The position numbers and the translations under genes are program-made. DNA of 64,000 nt from Pseudanabaena yagii GIHE-NHR1 (GTDB lineage: Bacteria; Cyanobacteriota; Cyanobacteriia; Pseudanabaenales; Pseudanabaenaceae): assembly GCF_012863495.1 (NCBI RefSeq), contig NZ_JAAVJL010000001.1, positions 992,001 through 1,056,000 of the forward strand, read 5' to 3'. Below the pieces are notes generated by a model. That model did not search any database. It saw only the letters and a list, made by a program, of their open reading frames with translations, and was not told where the DNA came from. How positions within the stretch are numbered: the stretch's first letter is position 1; each line of letters begins with the position of its first letter. Shown piece after piece: positions 1 to 8,795 of this stretch.

Positions 1-1137
1 TTTTGATTTATCTTCCTGAAGCATTCCAGCTTGACATTCTTTCTTAATTAATCGTGCTATCTGATCATAAGATGAGTTAACAAAAATAGAATTATTTTGT
101 TCAACACACTCTTTATATTTATTTGCTAGTTTTAAGTTTTCAATTTTTTCTATTTCTGCAAACAAAAATCTATCATTCTGATATTGTTGTGCATATATAT
201 AAATTAAAACAAAAGGAATTGGAAGAATAATTATTAAACCAATAATAAGTTTAAATTTATTCGATTGAGACAAATAAGTTCTAATTTTTTTTATTAAAGT
301 TAGCCTTGATGAATTGAGTAATTTTATATCTCTTATTCCCTTCAAAATATTTTTTTTCATGCCTAAAGATTGTAGATTTTCATTTTCCACAACTTTGATT
401 GTTTCTCCTTTCTTTCTTAAAATGAGAATTTTAGTTGCTTCTTCGTTGGCAAGATCGAATTCGATTGCTACCTTACCCCATTTAAAAGCCTCTTCATAAC
501 TCTTCCCTGACCCGATCGCATCATAAAACCCCTGTGAAAACTTAATCGCCACATTATCCTCAACCACATCACGCATCCCAATCGTAAACAGAATATTTGC
601 CGCGATCGCATCACCCTGCACATCCGAATAACAAGCATTCAACACCACACATTCCAAATGCTCCTCACAAAGCTGTAACAAATTTGCTAATGGTTTTGCA
701 GGTACAAACTTAATTTCATCATTGTTATTAGTCGAACGCGATCGCACCTCTCCCCCTTCCGAACGATAGATCGCACTTGCCGACTCATCACTCACAAACA
801 GCAAACCCTGCTCCCCCGAACCGTGACCGCTAAAATGCAAAACATGGGGTTCTAAATCCAACAAAGCCCGACGTAATTCTGAAGGAGTAGCCGCCAGCCG
901 ATATTCCACCTCAAAATTATCCCGTTTGCGCGATCGCCTTAACGCCTCTTGGATGGTTTTTACCTCATGATCTAGCTTCAAAGGTGATGAGCCTAACGGA
1001 TTAGCCGCTACTACCAAAATCCTAACGCGATCGCCTGATTGTGCTAACCGTTCCGCAATACCGACATTCAGGTTCTGCACATTCACAGTACCGCCCTGAA
1101 CATTAATACCAATTTTTTCAGCCAAGGGATCGGTCAT
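1..1137 (-). CDS. Membrane-anchored CHAT-domain protease-like protein (3' end outside window)
   Basis: The frame is open from an ATG to the window edge: 379 codons with no stop, so the C-terminus is missing. After a short N-terminal segment (GINVQGGTVNVQNLNVG, residues 9-26) comes a CHAT (caspase HetF-associated) domain at about 37-250. It has the catalytic-type His105 in HFSGHG and Cys169 in VLNACYS. A basic linker follows, then one clear membrane helix (about 295-318, IIGLIIILPIPFVLIYIYA) and a charged tail. CHAT proteins are caspase-fold cysteine proteases. The layout suggests a cytoplasmic N-terminal protease tethered to the membrane. The linker and tail beyond the CHAT domain are visibly more AT-rich than the domain itself. 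The substrate is unknown. A second CHAT protein lies 9 kb away. The family call is firm; the function is inferred. Confidence 0.85.
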   Translation of the reverse strand, partial: MTDPLAEKIGINVQGGTVNVQNLNVGIAERLAQSGDRVRILVVAANPLGSSPLKLDHEVKTIQEALRRSRKRDNFEVEYRLAATPSELRRALLDLEPHVLHFSGHGSGEQGLLFVSDESASAIYRSEGGEVRSRSTNNNDEIKFVPAKPLANLLQLCEEHLECVVLNACYSDVQGDAIAANILFTIGMRDVVEDNVAIKFSQGFYDAIGSGKSYEEAFKWGKVAIEFDLANEEATKILILRKKGETIKVVENENLQSLGMKKNILKGIRDIKLLNSSRLTLIKKIRTYLSQSNKFKLIIGLIIILPIPFVLIYIYAQQYQNDRFLFAEIEKIENLKLANKYKECVEQNNSIFVNSSYDQIARLIKKECQAGMLQEDKSK

Positions 1138-1268
1138 GATGCTAGAAATTACTGACTATCACATTATCGTCAGATTTAGAGATAATTACAAGTACTTATA
1201 TTTCGCGATTAGTGACTTTGTTTGAAGCGATCGCCTCAACATCAAACATCTGAGACAAATTACAGCAA

Positions 1269-1655
1269 TCAGATCGCAAATTCTTGTTCCAGAATATCTA
1301 AAAGTTCCAGAATGCTTAGAGAATTACCAGAAATGACATTTTCTTCCGACTCCACATGAATATGATGCGGGAAATTAGGCAAATTAGGGAAATGCGGCAC
1401 ATTGTCCCAACGTTTTCTTAAGATAATGCGATCGCTGTCCATCCACTGATAGCGATACCTAGTCGTTGCAACAACATTCTCCGTAATTTTGAAATACTCA
1501 GCAATTTCCAAGAAATCATCATTACTGAGTGTAACCCTTGCTCGAAAATAACCGCGATCGCCTAAATCTAATTCTTCAATAATCGTAAATGCAGCGATCG
1601 CATTGCTGGAAATCAGTCTAGATTTAATATTTTCAAGATATTGACTAGCTTCCAT
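1269..1655 (-). CDS. DUF6516 family protein, probable toxin of a two-gene TA-like pair
   Basis: A protein of 128 aa starting MEASQYLENIKSRL. This ATG lies 5 bp after the stop of the preceding small gene; an upstream in-frame ATG would overlap that gene and is less likely. The layout LGDRGYFRARVTLSNDDFLEIAEYF, then YRYQWMD, then RWDNVPHFPNLPNFPHHIH fits the DUF6516 family as I know it: small proteins usually encoded beside a short partner and treated as toxin-antitoxin-like. The tight coupling to the gene upstream supports one operon. The biochemical activity of the family is not established, so the toxin role is inference from gene arrangement. Confidence 0.65.
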   Translation of the reverse strand: MEASQYLENIKSRLISSNAIAAFTIIEELDLGDRGYFRARVTLSNDDFLEIAEYFKITENVVATTRYRYQWMDSDRIILRKRWDNVPHFPNLPNFPHHIHVESEENVISGNSLSILELLDILEQEFAI

Positions 1656-1660
1656 AATGT

Positions 1661-1978
1661 CTATTGTCTTTTGGGCTGTAACACCTGCAAACGCTCTTGA
1701 ACAGATTGCCAAAGCTCATAAATAACACCCCATTCAAAATAATCCATCTCATCACCTAAACTACCCTCACTAAATCGTTGATAGAAAATCTCTGAAGGTA
1801 TTTGATACTGAAGTTCGTATGCTTGTAACTTTGCTTGAAGATCAGAAGCTTGCTTAAGATTATTAGCTCGCTCTAACTCGATGATCTTATTAAGGGAACG
1901 CTCAATTAAATTACTTCGATAGCCCTGTCGATAGAGTAAGTCTAGAATTTGTAAGGGTTCCGATGTTTGTGAAATCAT
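1661..1978 (-). CDS. Small helical partner (antitoxin-like) of the DUF6516 protein
   Basis: A 105-aa, mostly helical acidic protein beginning MISQTSEPLQILDLL. It ends 5 bp before the DUF6516 start, so the two are almost certainly co-transcribed with this gene first, the usual antitoxin-first order. It has no helix-turn-helix that I can point to. The C-terminal half (DYFEWGVIYELWQSVQERLQ) is aromatic and amphipathic and could contact the partner. The residues resemble small cyanobacterial partner proteins of DUF6516, but I cannot name a family. The assignment rests on size, order and spacing. Confidence 0.6.
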   Translation of the reverse strand: MISQTSEPLQILDLLYRQGYRSNLIERSLNKIIELERANNLKQASDLQAKLQAYELQYQIPSEIFYQRFSEGSLGDEMDYFEWGVIYELWQSVQERLQVLQPKRQ

Positions 1979-2077
1979 AGTTTTATACCCTTTTTTCCAA
2001 AAATGACCGCAGGTAATAGCTATACGATATCAAATATAACTCGTCCATCGCATCGCCAATATTGTTACAGAGGCAAA

Positions 2078-3244
2078 TTAAAACCCACGTAAATCTTGGG
2101 GTAAAAAGGTGCGATCGCTTGGCAACATCGCCACAGGTTCTGTCAGCGTGAACTCTCCCTTGACAATCCAATCTTTGAGAGTCTTCGCCGCTTCTTCCGA
2201 TAGATGCAAGCTAGCAAGAGGCGCAGTCCGCACAGTCGCACCTGCGATCGGAATTTTGCCAGACTTAAGTTCCGCATAGGAAACAGAACCAAAAATCGGA
2301 CGAACTCTGCGGGGAATCGAGAAATCAATCACAGGTGCAACCAATTGCTCATCTAGTACAGCAGCCTTTGCAACCACTTCTTCATTAATCACAGGTAGCG
2401 GCACGGCAACACCCATCATCAGCGACGCGCCATAATTACGGAAATAGCAACCACGCACCCATTCAGGAGACATTTGCTTAGCATCACCGATTAGCGCCAG
2501 AGTCGCCGCAGGTCCAATCGGGGTACGATTTTCCAAACGCTTTTGCAGTGGAAAATGCTGGGTTCCTTCCCATGCCACATAGCCAATACCACCACCCATA
2601 AAGATGCGTGTACCAATCCCAATCAATTGCAAATCAGGATCGTTCCATAATGGCGAAATTGCCCCCGGATTAGAATAGACCGCATTTCCTAAGCGTGGCT
2701 GAAGAGGTCCCAAATAGGTGTAAAGAGTTTCTTCACCTCCATTCACACCGACAATAAAATTTTGATAGAGATTGCGAGGATTAAAGAGATAGAACTGATT
2801 GATCGAATCCTTCGTAATTGTCGTCTCAAAATTAGCACGAGGATAACAATCGTTAGGATGTCCGATCGCTTTAAAGTTAACTGTCTTTCCTGCAATTAAA
2901 TCCGCAATCACATGACCGCCGCCACGATTTTGGACACCTTCATCATTAGCCTCTGGTTCTTGGGTTGCGCCTAAATAAATATCAACAGCTCCAAATCCCG
3001 CATAGGCAGGTACACCATCGATCCAACAAGTGCGAATCTTGATCGGTGGATCGGTATGTCCTAAATTGAGAATTGCCCCCGATGATTCCATTGGCTCAAA
3101 TGTGCCTGTAACGATCACATCTACTTTTTTTGTCGCCTGCGTAACCCCAATCTCGGCAACAAGGGTTTTAAGCTCAGTCGCAGTCAGGACTTTAGCCTTA
3201 CCAGCTTTGATTTTGTCATTAATATCGGCGATCGTTTGGGGCAT
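2078..3244 (-). CDS. Homocysteine biosynthesis protein, DUF39 (L-aspartate-semialdehyde sulfurtransferase type)
   Basis: A 388-aa DUF39/COG1900 protein. In methanogens this family inserts sulfide into aspartate semialdehyde to make homocysteine directly, bypassing O-acyl-homoserine. Cys73 (IRTCWIDG) and Cys133 (HPNDCYPR) lie in the best-conserved blocks and are candidates for the sulfur-carrying cysteines; Cys266 is also present. Glycine-rich segments (RIFMGGGIGYVAWEGTQHF) are typical of the family. The archaeal enzymes often carry CBS domains or a partner ferredoxin; here the protein stops after the DUF39 core. It lies about 0.9 kb from metK, on the opposite strand, consistent with a role in the methionine/SAM cycle. 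Enzyme activity in cyanobacteria is inferred, not shown. Confidence 0.85.
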   Translation of the reverse strand: MPQTIADINDKIKAGKAKVLTATELKTLVAEIGVTQATKKVDVIVTGTFEPMESSGAILNLGHTDPPIKIRTCWIDGVPAYAGFGAVDIYLGATQEPEANDEGVQNRGGGHVIADLIAGKTVNFKAIGHPNDCYPRANFETTITKDSINQFYLFNPRNLYQNFIVGVNGGEETLYTYLGPLQPRLGNAVYSNPGAISPLWNDPDLQLIGIGTRIFMGGGIGYVAWEGTQHFPLQKRLENRTPIGPAATLALIGDAKQMSPEWVRGCYFRNYGASLMMGVAVPLPVINEEVVAKAAVLDEQLVAPVIDFSIPRRVRPIFGSVSYAELKSGKIPIAGATVRTAPLASLHLSEEAAKTLKDWIVKGEFTLTEPVAMLPSDRTFLPQDLRGF

Positions 3245-3331
3245 AGGACTTTGCTGAATTGAAATTATCTAGAAATATAGGGCTTAAGAATTTAATGAGT
3301 AATGAGAAGTTGTGGAGCAAATTCCCATTAC

Positions 3332-3832
3332 TCAAAATGTAGGCAGTGACCAACCGTTATTAGACAATGTACCTGCATGGATACGATCTAAGGCTCTTTT
3401 ACCACCCCAGCGATCGACAATTTTATCGTCATATTCATCAGCAATTTCCATCACTGCCTTTACGGAAGCTTCCAATTCTTTCATGCTGCAAGTTGAACCA
3501 ACGATGGAATGTTCAAAGAGAATTTCATTGTCTGGTGAAATTCCAAAAGCGCCAAAAATCATCTTGGCATTTTCTTCTAATAAATATCGCATCAGTTCAG
3601 GTTTTAATTCAGCTCCGACCACTACATACGATCGCGTATTAATTACCGCATCATTTTCGTCCCAAGGAAAAACTAATATTTCTACTAAGGCTGATCCGAC
3701 AAACATTCCTAATCCGGGAAAATCTTGGCGAGCGCAGGGATATTTGCCAAAAATCTCTTGGATCCACGTTACTACTTTTTCATAGCAGGCTTCTTGAGCG
3801 CTAGTTTGGAATTTCAAGTTATTTGCCTCCAT
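3332..3832 (-). CDS. YbjN / type III secretion chaperone-like fold protein
   Basis: A 166-aa soluble protein taken from the ATG giving MEANNLKFQTSAQEACYEKV. An ATG 22 codons upstream would add a hydrophobic leader (MGIVLISLATILIAKIAQF) that looks like non-coding drift, although a real anchor cannot be excluded. The body has the alternating strands and helices of the YbjN/CesT-like fold: VGSALVEILVFPWDENDAVINTRSYVV..PELMRYLLEENAKMIFGAFGISPDNEILFEHSIVG. In cyanobacteria such proteins are conserved and of unknown role, sometimes labelled secretion chaperones by fold alone. No secretion genes are nearby. Transcribed away from metK. Confidence 0.7.
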   Translation of the reverse strand: MEANNLKFQTSAQEACYEKVVTWIQEIFGKYPCARQDFPGLGMFVGSALVEILVFPWDENDAVINTRSYVVVGAELKPELMRYLLEENAKMIFGAFGISPDNEILFEHSIVGSTCSMKELEASVKAVMEIADEYDDKIVDRWGGKRALDRIHAGTLSNNGWSLPTF

Positions 3833-3939
3833 AGGTTGATCAAACTGGGCGATTTTGGCAATCAGTATAGTAGCTAAGCTAATCAGAACTATACCCATAG
3901 GCAGTTACATTTTCCAAGCATTATTTGAATATTTTCCAA

Positions 3940-3976
3940 GAAAAAGAAGATGGTACTGATTGCCATCTTCTTTTTC
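3940..3976. repeat. Hairpin between divergent genes
   Basis: A perfect 14-bp inverted repeat (arms GAAAAAGAAGATGG / CCATCTTCTTTTTC) with a 9-nt loop. It lies in the divergent spacer upstream of both neighbours, so it cannot terminate either. It could insulate the two promoters or be a remnant element. Confidence 0.7.
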
Positions 3977-4081
3977 GCGGTTGCTCAACGGCAATTAAAC
4001 CAGTCATAAAGCAATAACGCCTTGTACTATGATGGATAAATCTTAAGAGATACAAAAATTTGCCTTACACTTCTTACGTTT

Positions 4082-4098
4082 AGGAGGAAACATAGTTG
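4082..4098 (+). promoter_or_regulatory. Consensus Shine-Dalgarno before a TTG start (metK)
   Basis: AGGAGG is followed 8 nt later by TTG. No ATG is placed correctly, and the protein from TTG begins (M)[11 protein letters not shown] as in other SAM synthetases, so the TTG is the start. Confidence 0.8.
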
Positions 4099-5334
4099 GC
4101 TAGTCGCTTCTTATTTACATCTGAATCGGTTACGGAAGGACATCCTGATAAAATTTGCGATCAGATTTCCGATACGATTCTTGATACCTTGTTGGCTCAA
4201 GATCCGCGATCGCGTGTCGCTGCCGAGGTTGTAGTAAACACTGGTCTGGTCTTGATCACAGGGGAAATTACAACCAAAGCGCATGTCAATTACGTCGATA
4301 TTGCCCGTAAAAAAATTGCTGAAATTGGTTATACCAATGCTGATAATGGTTTCTCGGCAAATAGCTGTGCGGTAATCGTTGCCCTTGATGAACAGTCTCC
4401 AGATATTGCTCAGGGCGTGAATGTTGCCCTCGAAGCCCGTACTGGTGAAGAAGAAGATGCTGCCCTCGAAGCAGTAGGTGCAGGCGACCAAGGGATTATG
4501 TTTGGGTTTGCCTGTGATGAAACACCTGAATTTATGCCGATGCCGATCGCGATCGCCCATCGCCTCGCCCGTCAGCTATCGGTTGTCCGAAAAAATGGCA
4601 CATTATCTTATTTACGCCCCGATGGTAAAACCCAAGTTACTGTAGTTTACGAAGGTGATAAGCCCGTTGCGATTGATACCATCCTCATCTCGACACAGCA
4701 TGATGCGGCGATCGATGGCATTACTGACGAAGCCAAAGTACAAGAAAAAATCAAGGCGGCTCTTTGGACTCATGTAGTCTTGCCTAGCTTTGCTGATACT
4801 TCCGTTAAGCCTAATGACCAAACGCGCTATCTGGTTAACCCCACAGGCAAATTTGTCATTGGGGGGCCTCAAGGTGATTCTGGTCTCACTGGACGCAAAA
4901 TTATTGTCGATACCTACGGCGGCTATGCTCGTCATGGTGGTGGCGCTTTCTCTGGCAAAGATCCCACAAAGGTCGATCGCAGTGCAGCCTATGCGGCGCG
5001 TCATGCAGCGAAAAATATTGTGGCAGCAGGTCTGGCTAGCAAGTGTGAGTTACAAATCAGTTATGCGATCGGTGTGGCACGTCCTACCAGTATGCACATC
5101 GATACCTTTGGCACGGGCAAGGTTGATGAAGAAACTCTATTGCGTCTAGTCAAGGATAATTTTGATTTGCGTCCTGCGGCAATCATCAAGAATTTTGATT
5201 TACAAAATCTACCTAGTACTAGAGGTGGTCGTTTCTATCAAAATGTCGCCGCCTATGGTCACTTAGGTCGCAACGATCTCGATCTTCCTTGGGAACGCTT
5301 AGACAAAGTAGAAATCTTGAAAAAGAACGCTTAA
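4096..5334 (+). CDS. metK: S-adenosylmethionine synthetase
   Basis: A 412-aa enzyme making S-adenosylmethionine from methionine and ATP with release of PPi and Pi; cytosolic homotetramer. Hallmarks are N-terminal [18 protein letters not shown] (the HPDK ATP-binding motif), [16 protein letters not shown] (the signature hexapeptide region) and [22 protein letters not shown] (the phosphate-binding loop near the C-terminal third). Length is usual for cyanobacteria. Translation starts at TTG behind a perfect AGGAGG. I saw no SAM riboswitch in the 200-bp leader. A 19-bp-arm hairpin overlaps the stop codon and should end the transcript, making metK monocistronic. Confidence 0.97.
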   Translation: MASRFLFTSESVTEGHPDKICDQISDTILDTLLAQDPRSRVAAEVVVNTGLVLITGEITTKAHVNYVDIARKKIAEIGYTNADNGFSANSCAVIVALDEQSPDIAQGVNVALEARTGEEEDAALEAVGAGDQGIMFGFACDETPEFMPMPIAIAHRLARQLSVVRKNGTLSYLRPDGKTQVTVVYEGDKPVAIDTILISTQHDAAIDGITDEAKVQEKIKAALWTHVVLPSFADTSVKPNDQTRYLVNPTGKFVIGGPQGDSGLTGRKIIVDTYGGYARHGGGAFSGKDPTKVDRSAAYAARHAAKNIVAAGLASKCELQISYAIGVARPTSMHIDTFGTGKVDEETLLRLVKDNFDLRPAAIIKNFDLQNLPSTRGGRFYQNVAAYGHLGRNDLDLPWERLDKVEILKKNA

Positions 5335-5372
5335 ATAATAGAAAGGCTCGCTTAGCGAGCCTTTCTATTATT
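5334..5372 (+). terminator. Perfect 19-bp hairpin at the metK stop
   Basis: Arms AATAATAGAAAGGCTCGCT and complement around a single central T. The left arm begins on the last base of the TAA stop codon. Bidirectional in form (A-rich and T-rich flanks), likely an intrinsic terminator. Confidence 0.8.
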
Positions 5373-5444
5373 AGTAGTCAAATTTCAATTTTCAATAGCA
5401 ATACTTGAAAAAGCATATGATGTGGAAAAGGAGATAATTTCGCA

Positions 5445-5777
5445 ATGGATACCCTCAGTCAGTACCGTGAATATATCCAAACACTCCTAAAAGCCCAAGC
5501 TAGCCTTGTTTGGGACACACGCATTTCGGCGGAAACTGTTTTTGATACGACAAGCGATCGCTACTTGCTAGTTTATACAGGTTGGCGAGACTCTAAGCGG
5601 TTTTATGGAATAGTTTTGCATGTAGATATTATTGACGGCAAAATTTGGATTCAACAAGATGGAACTGAAGTCGGGATTGCGAATAAGTTAGTTGACTTAG
5701 GTGTTCCTCATCACGATATCGTTCTTGCCTTTGACCCACCAAATCTGAGGAAATATACGGAATTTGCCGTGAGCTAA
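5445..5777 (+). CDS. XisI family protein
   Basis: A 110-aa protein of the XisI family. The founder was described as a controlling factor for fdxN-element excision in heterocystous cyanobacteria. The family pattern is clear: MDTLSQYREYIQTLL, then YLLVYTGWRDSKRFYGIVLHVDI, then KIWIQQDGTEVGIANKLVDLGVPHHDIVLAF. XisI genes normally follow xisH, which encodes a nuclease-like partner; none is present here, so this is a solitary copy. Such orphans are common in non-heterocystous genomes, where no fdxN element exists. An excision role is therefore unlikely, and the real function is unknown. The closest visible neighbour is an aldo/keto reductase 65 bp downstream. Confidence 0.85.
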   Translation: MDTLSQYREYIQTLLKAQASLVWDTRISAETVFDTTSDRYLLVYTGWRDSKRFYGIVLHVDIIDGKIWIQQDGTEVGIANKLVDLGVPHHDIVLAFDPPNLRKYTEFAVS

Positions 5778-5842
5778 CCTTTACAACTTCTGTGCTTTTG
5801 TGTTTCTGGTATTGTTATGTTTGCAATATATGTGCATCAAAC

Positions 5843-6895
5843 ATGGAATACAAGAGACTTGGCACAAGTGAACTGTTGGTGTCCGAAATATGTCTAGGGA
5901 CAATGACCTATGGACAGCAAAACACGATCGCAGAAGCCCATGAGCAACTAGACTATGCGATCGCGCAGGGGATTAACTTTATTGATACTGCGGAAATGTA
6001 TCCAGTACCGCCAAATGCTGCAACACAGGGTAGGACTGAGCAATATATTGGAGAATGGCTAGCCCAACCGCATATTAAGCAACAAAGAGATAAATTAATT
6101 ATTGCCACCAAAATTATAGGCACAGGGCGCAATTACAGTTGGTTGCGGGATGACTCGATCGCGGCTTTAAGTCGTAAAAATATTTTGCAAGCGATCGATG
6201 ATAGCCTCAAGAGATTGCAAACTGACTATATCGATCTTTATCAAATCCATTGGCCAGATCGCAATGTACCGATGTTTGGACAGGTTACATTTGAGCCTCA
6301 AAATGAACGGGAAATGGTAGCGATCGCTGACCAATTAGCCACATTTGCGGAATTAATTCAAACAGGTAAAATTCGTCATTTAGGAGTCAGCAATGAAACC
6401 ACTTGGGGAATTAGCGAATTTAGCCATACTGCCAAGCAGTTAGGTTTACCGAAAATTGTCTCGATTCAAAATGCCTATAACCTCATCAATCGCACCTTTG
6501 AGATGGGGCTGACCGAAGCTTGCTATCGTGAGCAGGTGGGGCTACTAGCCTATAGTCCCTTGGGCTTTGGGCATCTTTCAGGCAAATATGTCCAAGGTTC
6601 ACCCAGCAATACCCGCATTACCCTATTCCCGCAATTTGGGCAGCGCTATAAGAAGGTAAATGTACAGGCGGCGACTGCCGAATATGCAGCGATCGCGCAA
6701 AAATATGATTTATCTCCGACCCAATTGGCGCTAGCATTTGTGCGAAGTCGTTGGTTTGTTACCAGTACAATTATTGGCGCAACCACGATGGAACAACTCA
6801 AGGAAAATATCGACAGTGCTAAAGTACAGCTAAATACTGAGATTTTGGCAGAAATCGACCAAGTTCATGCCCGCTATTTTAATCCTGCTCCTTAA
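5843..6895 (+). CDS. Aldo/keto reductase, Tas-like
   Basis: A 350-aa NADP(H)-dependent aldo/keto reductase of the Tas/YghZ-like group. It was started at the ATG giving MEYKRLGTSELLVSEICLGT; 17 upstream in-frame codons are Cys/Tyr-rich and do not look like protein. The catalytic tetrad is visible as Asp48 (FIDTAEMY), Tyr53, Lys90 (IIATKI) and His136 (YQIHWPD). The cofactor-binding end is SPTQLALAFVRSRWFVTSTIIGATTMEQLKEN. The Tas-specific AEMYPVPP is present. The substrate is unknown; members reduce diverse carbonyls. Confidence 0.92.
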   Translation: MEYKRLGTSELLVSEICLGTMTYGQQNTIAEAHEQLDYAIAQGINFIDTAEMYPVPPNAATQGRTEQYIGEWLAQPHIKQQRDKLIIATKIIGTGRNYSWLRDDSIAALSRKNILQAIDDSLKRLQTDYIDLYQIHWPDRNVPMFGQVTFEPQNEREMVAIADQLATFAELIQTGKIRHLGVSNETTWGISEFSHTAKQLGLPKIVSIQNAYNLINRTFEMGLTEACYREQVGLLAYSPLGFGHLSGKYVQGSPSNTRITLFPQFGQRYKKVNVQAATAEYAAIAQKYDLSPTQLALAFVRSRWFVTSTIIGATTMEQLKENIDSAKVQLNTEILAEIDQVHARYFNPAP

Positions 6896-6955
6896 ATTAT
6901 TTCTGCATAATTTTGATGACCTCAAAACTATGCAAATTAGTCACCGTTTAGCATC

Positions 6956-8767
6956 ATGAAAATGACATACCGTAAAACGCTAATCTCCCTTATTGCTGTC
7001 AGTTTTAGTCAATTTCTCATTGCGGATAGCGCTCCTTCCGCACCCATACCTGAGAGCGGCAATGTAATCCAACTCAATGGACAGCCTTGGGCGGGGCGTT
7101 GGATTAGGAGAGTGGAACAGGGACAACAAAATCTGTATGTGCAGGAAGATTGGCTGACGGGTGGCTTAGGTGTACAGATGATGGATTCGGAAAAAGCCGA
7201 TCGCCAAAGGGTGCGATGGTTTTCTAGTCCCACCTTTTCGCGAGTAGCTTTTGATAGTACGGGTAGATTTCGCTATCTCGATCTCACTCCTTTTGCTGAG
7301 CAATGGCGAACAGAAATTATTGGCAATTCCCTAAATATCTACACTCCTGACACAAAAATACAGGCAGTACGTCGCAGTAAGCAGGCTTGGGGTGATCGCC
7401 TTGTGATTGATCTCAATCGGCGGACTCCTTGGCGAGTGAGTCATCAGGGTAATGTGATTAATGTCGTGGTGTCAGCAGAGATGGCTGCCGATCAACCGAT
7501 TGGCACAAATACCACCGCAGGCAATCTGGTGAAATCGGTAACGGTGCAACCACAGGGCAAACTAACCCAAATTCAGATTGAAACGAAGGAATCTATTCAT
7601 CCTGCGATCGAATTGCTGAGTAGTCCCACGCCCCGCATGGTCATTGATCTGCGCCGTGACTATGTGCCACCAAGCTTAACGGTGCAATGGGCAGATGGAT
7701 TGAGAAGGATTGAAAAAATTGTCGAGATTCCCAATAAACCGAAAACAGATAAAGATCCCAAAACGATTAAGTTCTCAGTTACAGCTTTGGAAGTTGATCT
7801 CAAGCAACCAAGATTAAAATTGCGCCCGATTTGGAGTAATCCCGATGGCTCACCCAATGGCATCCTTGGTTTATTACCAGTTCCCCAAATGGTGGAAAAG
7901 GCTCAAGCTGTAGGGGCAATTAATGGAGGTTTCTTTAATCGGATTCGTCAATTGCCTGTAGGTGCAATTCGTGAAGGCAATCGCTGGATTGCGGGAACAG
8001 CTTTAGTCAGAGGCGCGATCGCATGGAATGAGAAAGGAGAAACTCTGATTGATCGCCTCAACTTCACTGAAGAAATTACTACTGCTAATCAAACCAAAAT
8101 CACGCTCACAAATCTCAATAGTGGCTATGTCCAACGCGGAATTGCTCGTTATACTCCCAATTGGGGCAGTGGCTATACGCCATTAACTGAAAATGAATTG
8201 CTGATCGTAGTCCGAGGCGATCGCGTAGTTGCTCAATACCAAGGTGGTGCGGTCGGCGTAGGACAGGTTGCCATTCCTAGCGATGGTTATGTTTTAGTGG
8301 CAAGACAATCTCCTGAAGCAGCAAAACAACTACCTGTGGGAATGACTGTGCGCGGTCGTCAAGCCTTCGTTCCAGAGAAGTTTTCCAACTTCCCTAACCT
8401 GATTGGTGCGGGGCCCCTGTTGCTGAAAAATGGCAATATAGCCCTAGATGGCAAATTAGAAACTTTCCAAGCAGGTTTTGATACGCAATCTGCCGATCGC
8501 AGTGCGATCGCTATCACCAAGGAAAAAGGCAAACTACTTCTCGCTACAGTTCAAGCGGCTCCCGAAGGCATTGCTCCCAATCTTTTACAAACTGCGGAAG
8601 TTCTCAAAAAGATTGGTGCAGTTGATGCGCTAAATCTCGATGGAGGTAGTTCTTCGACTCTGTTCCTCGGTGGCAATGTTCTCAATCGCTCTATTACGGA
8701 AATAGCACCTGTCCACAATGCGATCGCGGTTTTCATTACCCCACCTCCTGCTAAGCCTCAATTTTAG
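6956..8767 (+). CDS. Secreted phosphodiester glycosidase family protein (NAGPA domain)
   Basis: A 603-aa exported protein. Residues 1-28 form a signal peptide (MKMTYRKTLISLIAVSFSQFLIADSAPSA). The middle (about 40-250) is beta-rich and resembles cyanobacterial AMIN-like wall-binding regions. From about 280 to the end is a phosphodiester glycosidase/NAGPA (formerly DUF2233) domain: AINGGFFNRIRQLPVGAIREGNRW, GAGPLLLKNG, DRSAIAITKEKGKLLLATV and the diagnostic VDALNLDGGSSSTLFLGG near the C-terminus. The family removes sugars linked through phosphodiesters, and the probable site of action is the periplasm or cell wall. A 28-bp gap separates it from the next gene. The substrate is not predictable. 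Confidence 0.85.
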   Translation: MKMTYRKTLISLIAVSFSQFLIADSAPSAPIPESGNVIQLNGQPWAGRWIRRVEQGQQNLYVQEDWLTGGLGVQMMDSEKADRQRVRWFSSPTFSRVAFDSTGRFRYLDLTPFAEQWRTEIIGNSLNIYTPDTKIQAVRRSKQAWGDRLVIDLNRRTPWRVSHQGNVINVVVSAEMAADQPIGTNTTAGNLVKSVTVQPQGKLTQIQIETKESIHPAIELLSSPTPRMVIDLRRDYVPPSLTVQWADGLRRIEKIVEIPNKPKTDKDPKTIKFSVTALEVDLKQPRLKLRPIWSNPDGSPNGILGLLPVPQMVEKAQAVGAINGGFFNRIRQLPVGAIREGNRWIAGTALVRGAIAWNEKGETLIDRLNFTEEITTANQTKITLTNLNSGYVQRGIARYTPNWGSGYTPLTENELLIVVRGDRVVAQYQGGAVGVGQVAIPSDGYVLVARQSPEAAKQLPVGMTVRGRQAFVPEKFSNFPNLIGAGPLLLKNGNIALDGKLETFQAGFDTQSADRSAIAITKEKGKLLLATVQAAPEGIAPNLLQTAEVLKKIGAVDALNLDGGSSSTLFLGGNVLNRSITEIAPVHNAIAVFITPPPAKPQF

Positions 8768-8795
8768 CTGCATAAAATCGGTATGAATTAATAAC

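Noticed and set aside
3312-3785. 157-codon open frame on the + strand
   Set aside because: Antisense to the YbjN-like gene, whose minus-strand frame has proper protein character.
3899-4095. Possible SAM riboswitch before metK
   Set aside because: No SAM-I/II/IV-like helices or conserved cores could be placed; only a simple hairpin is present.
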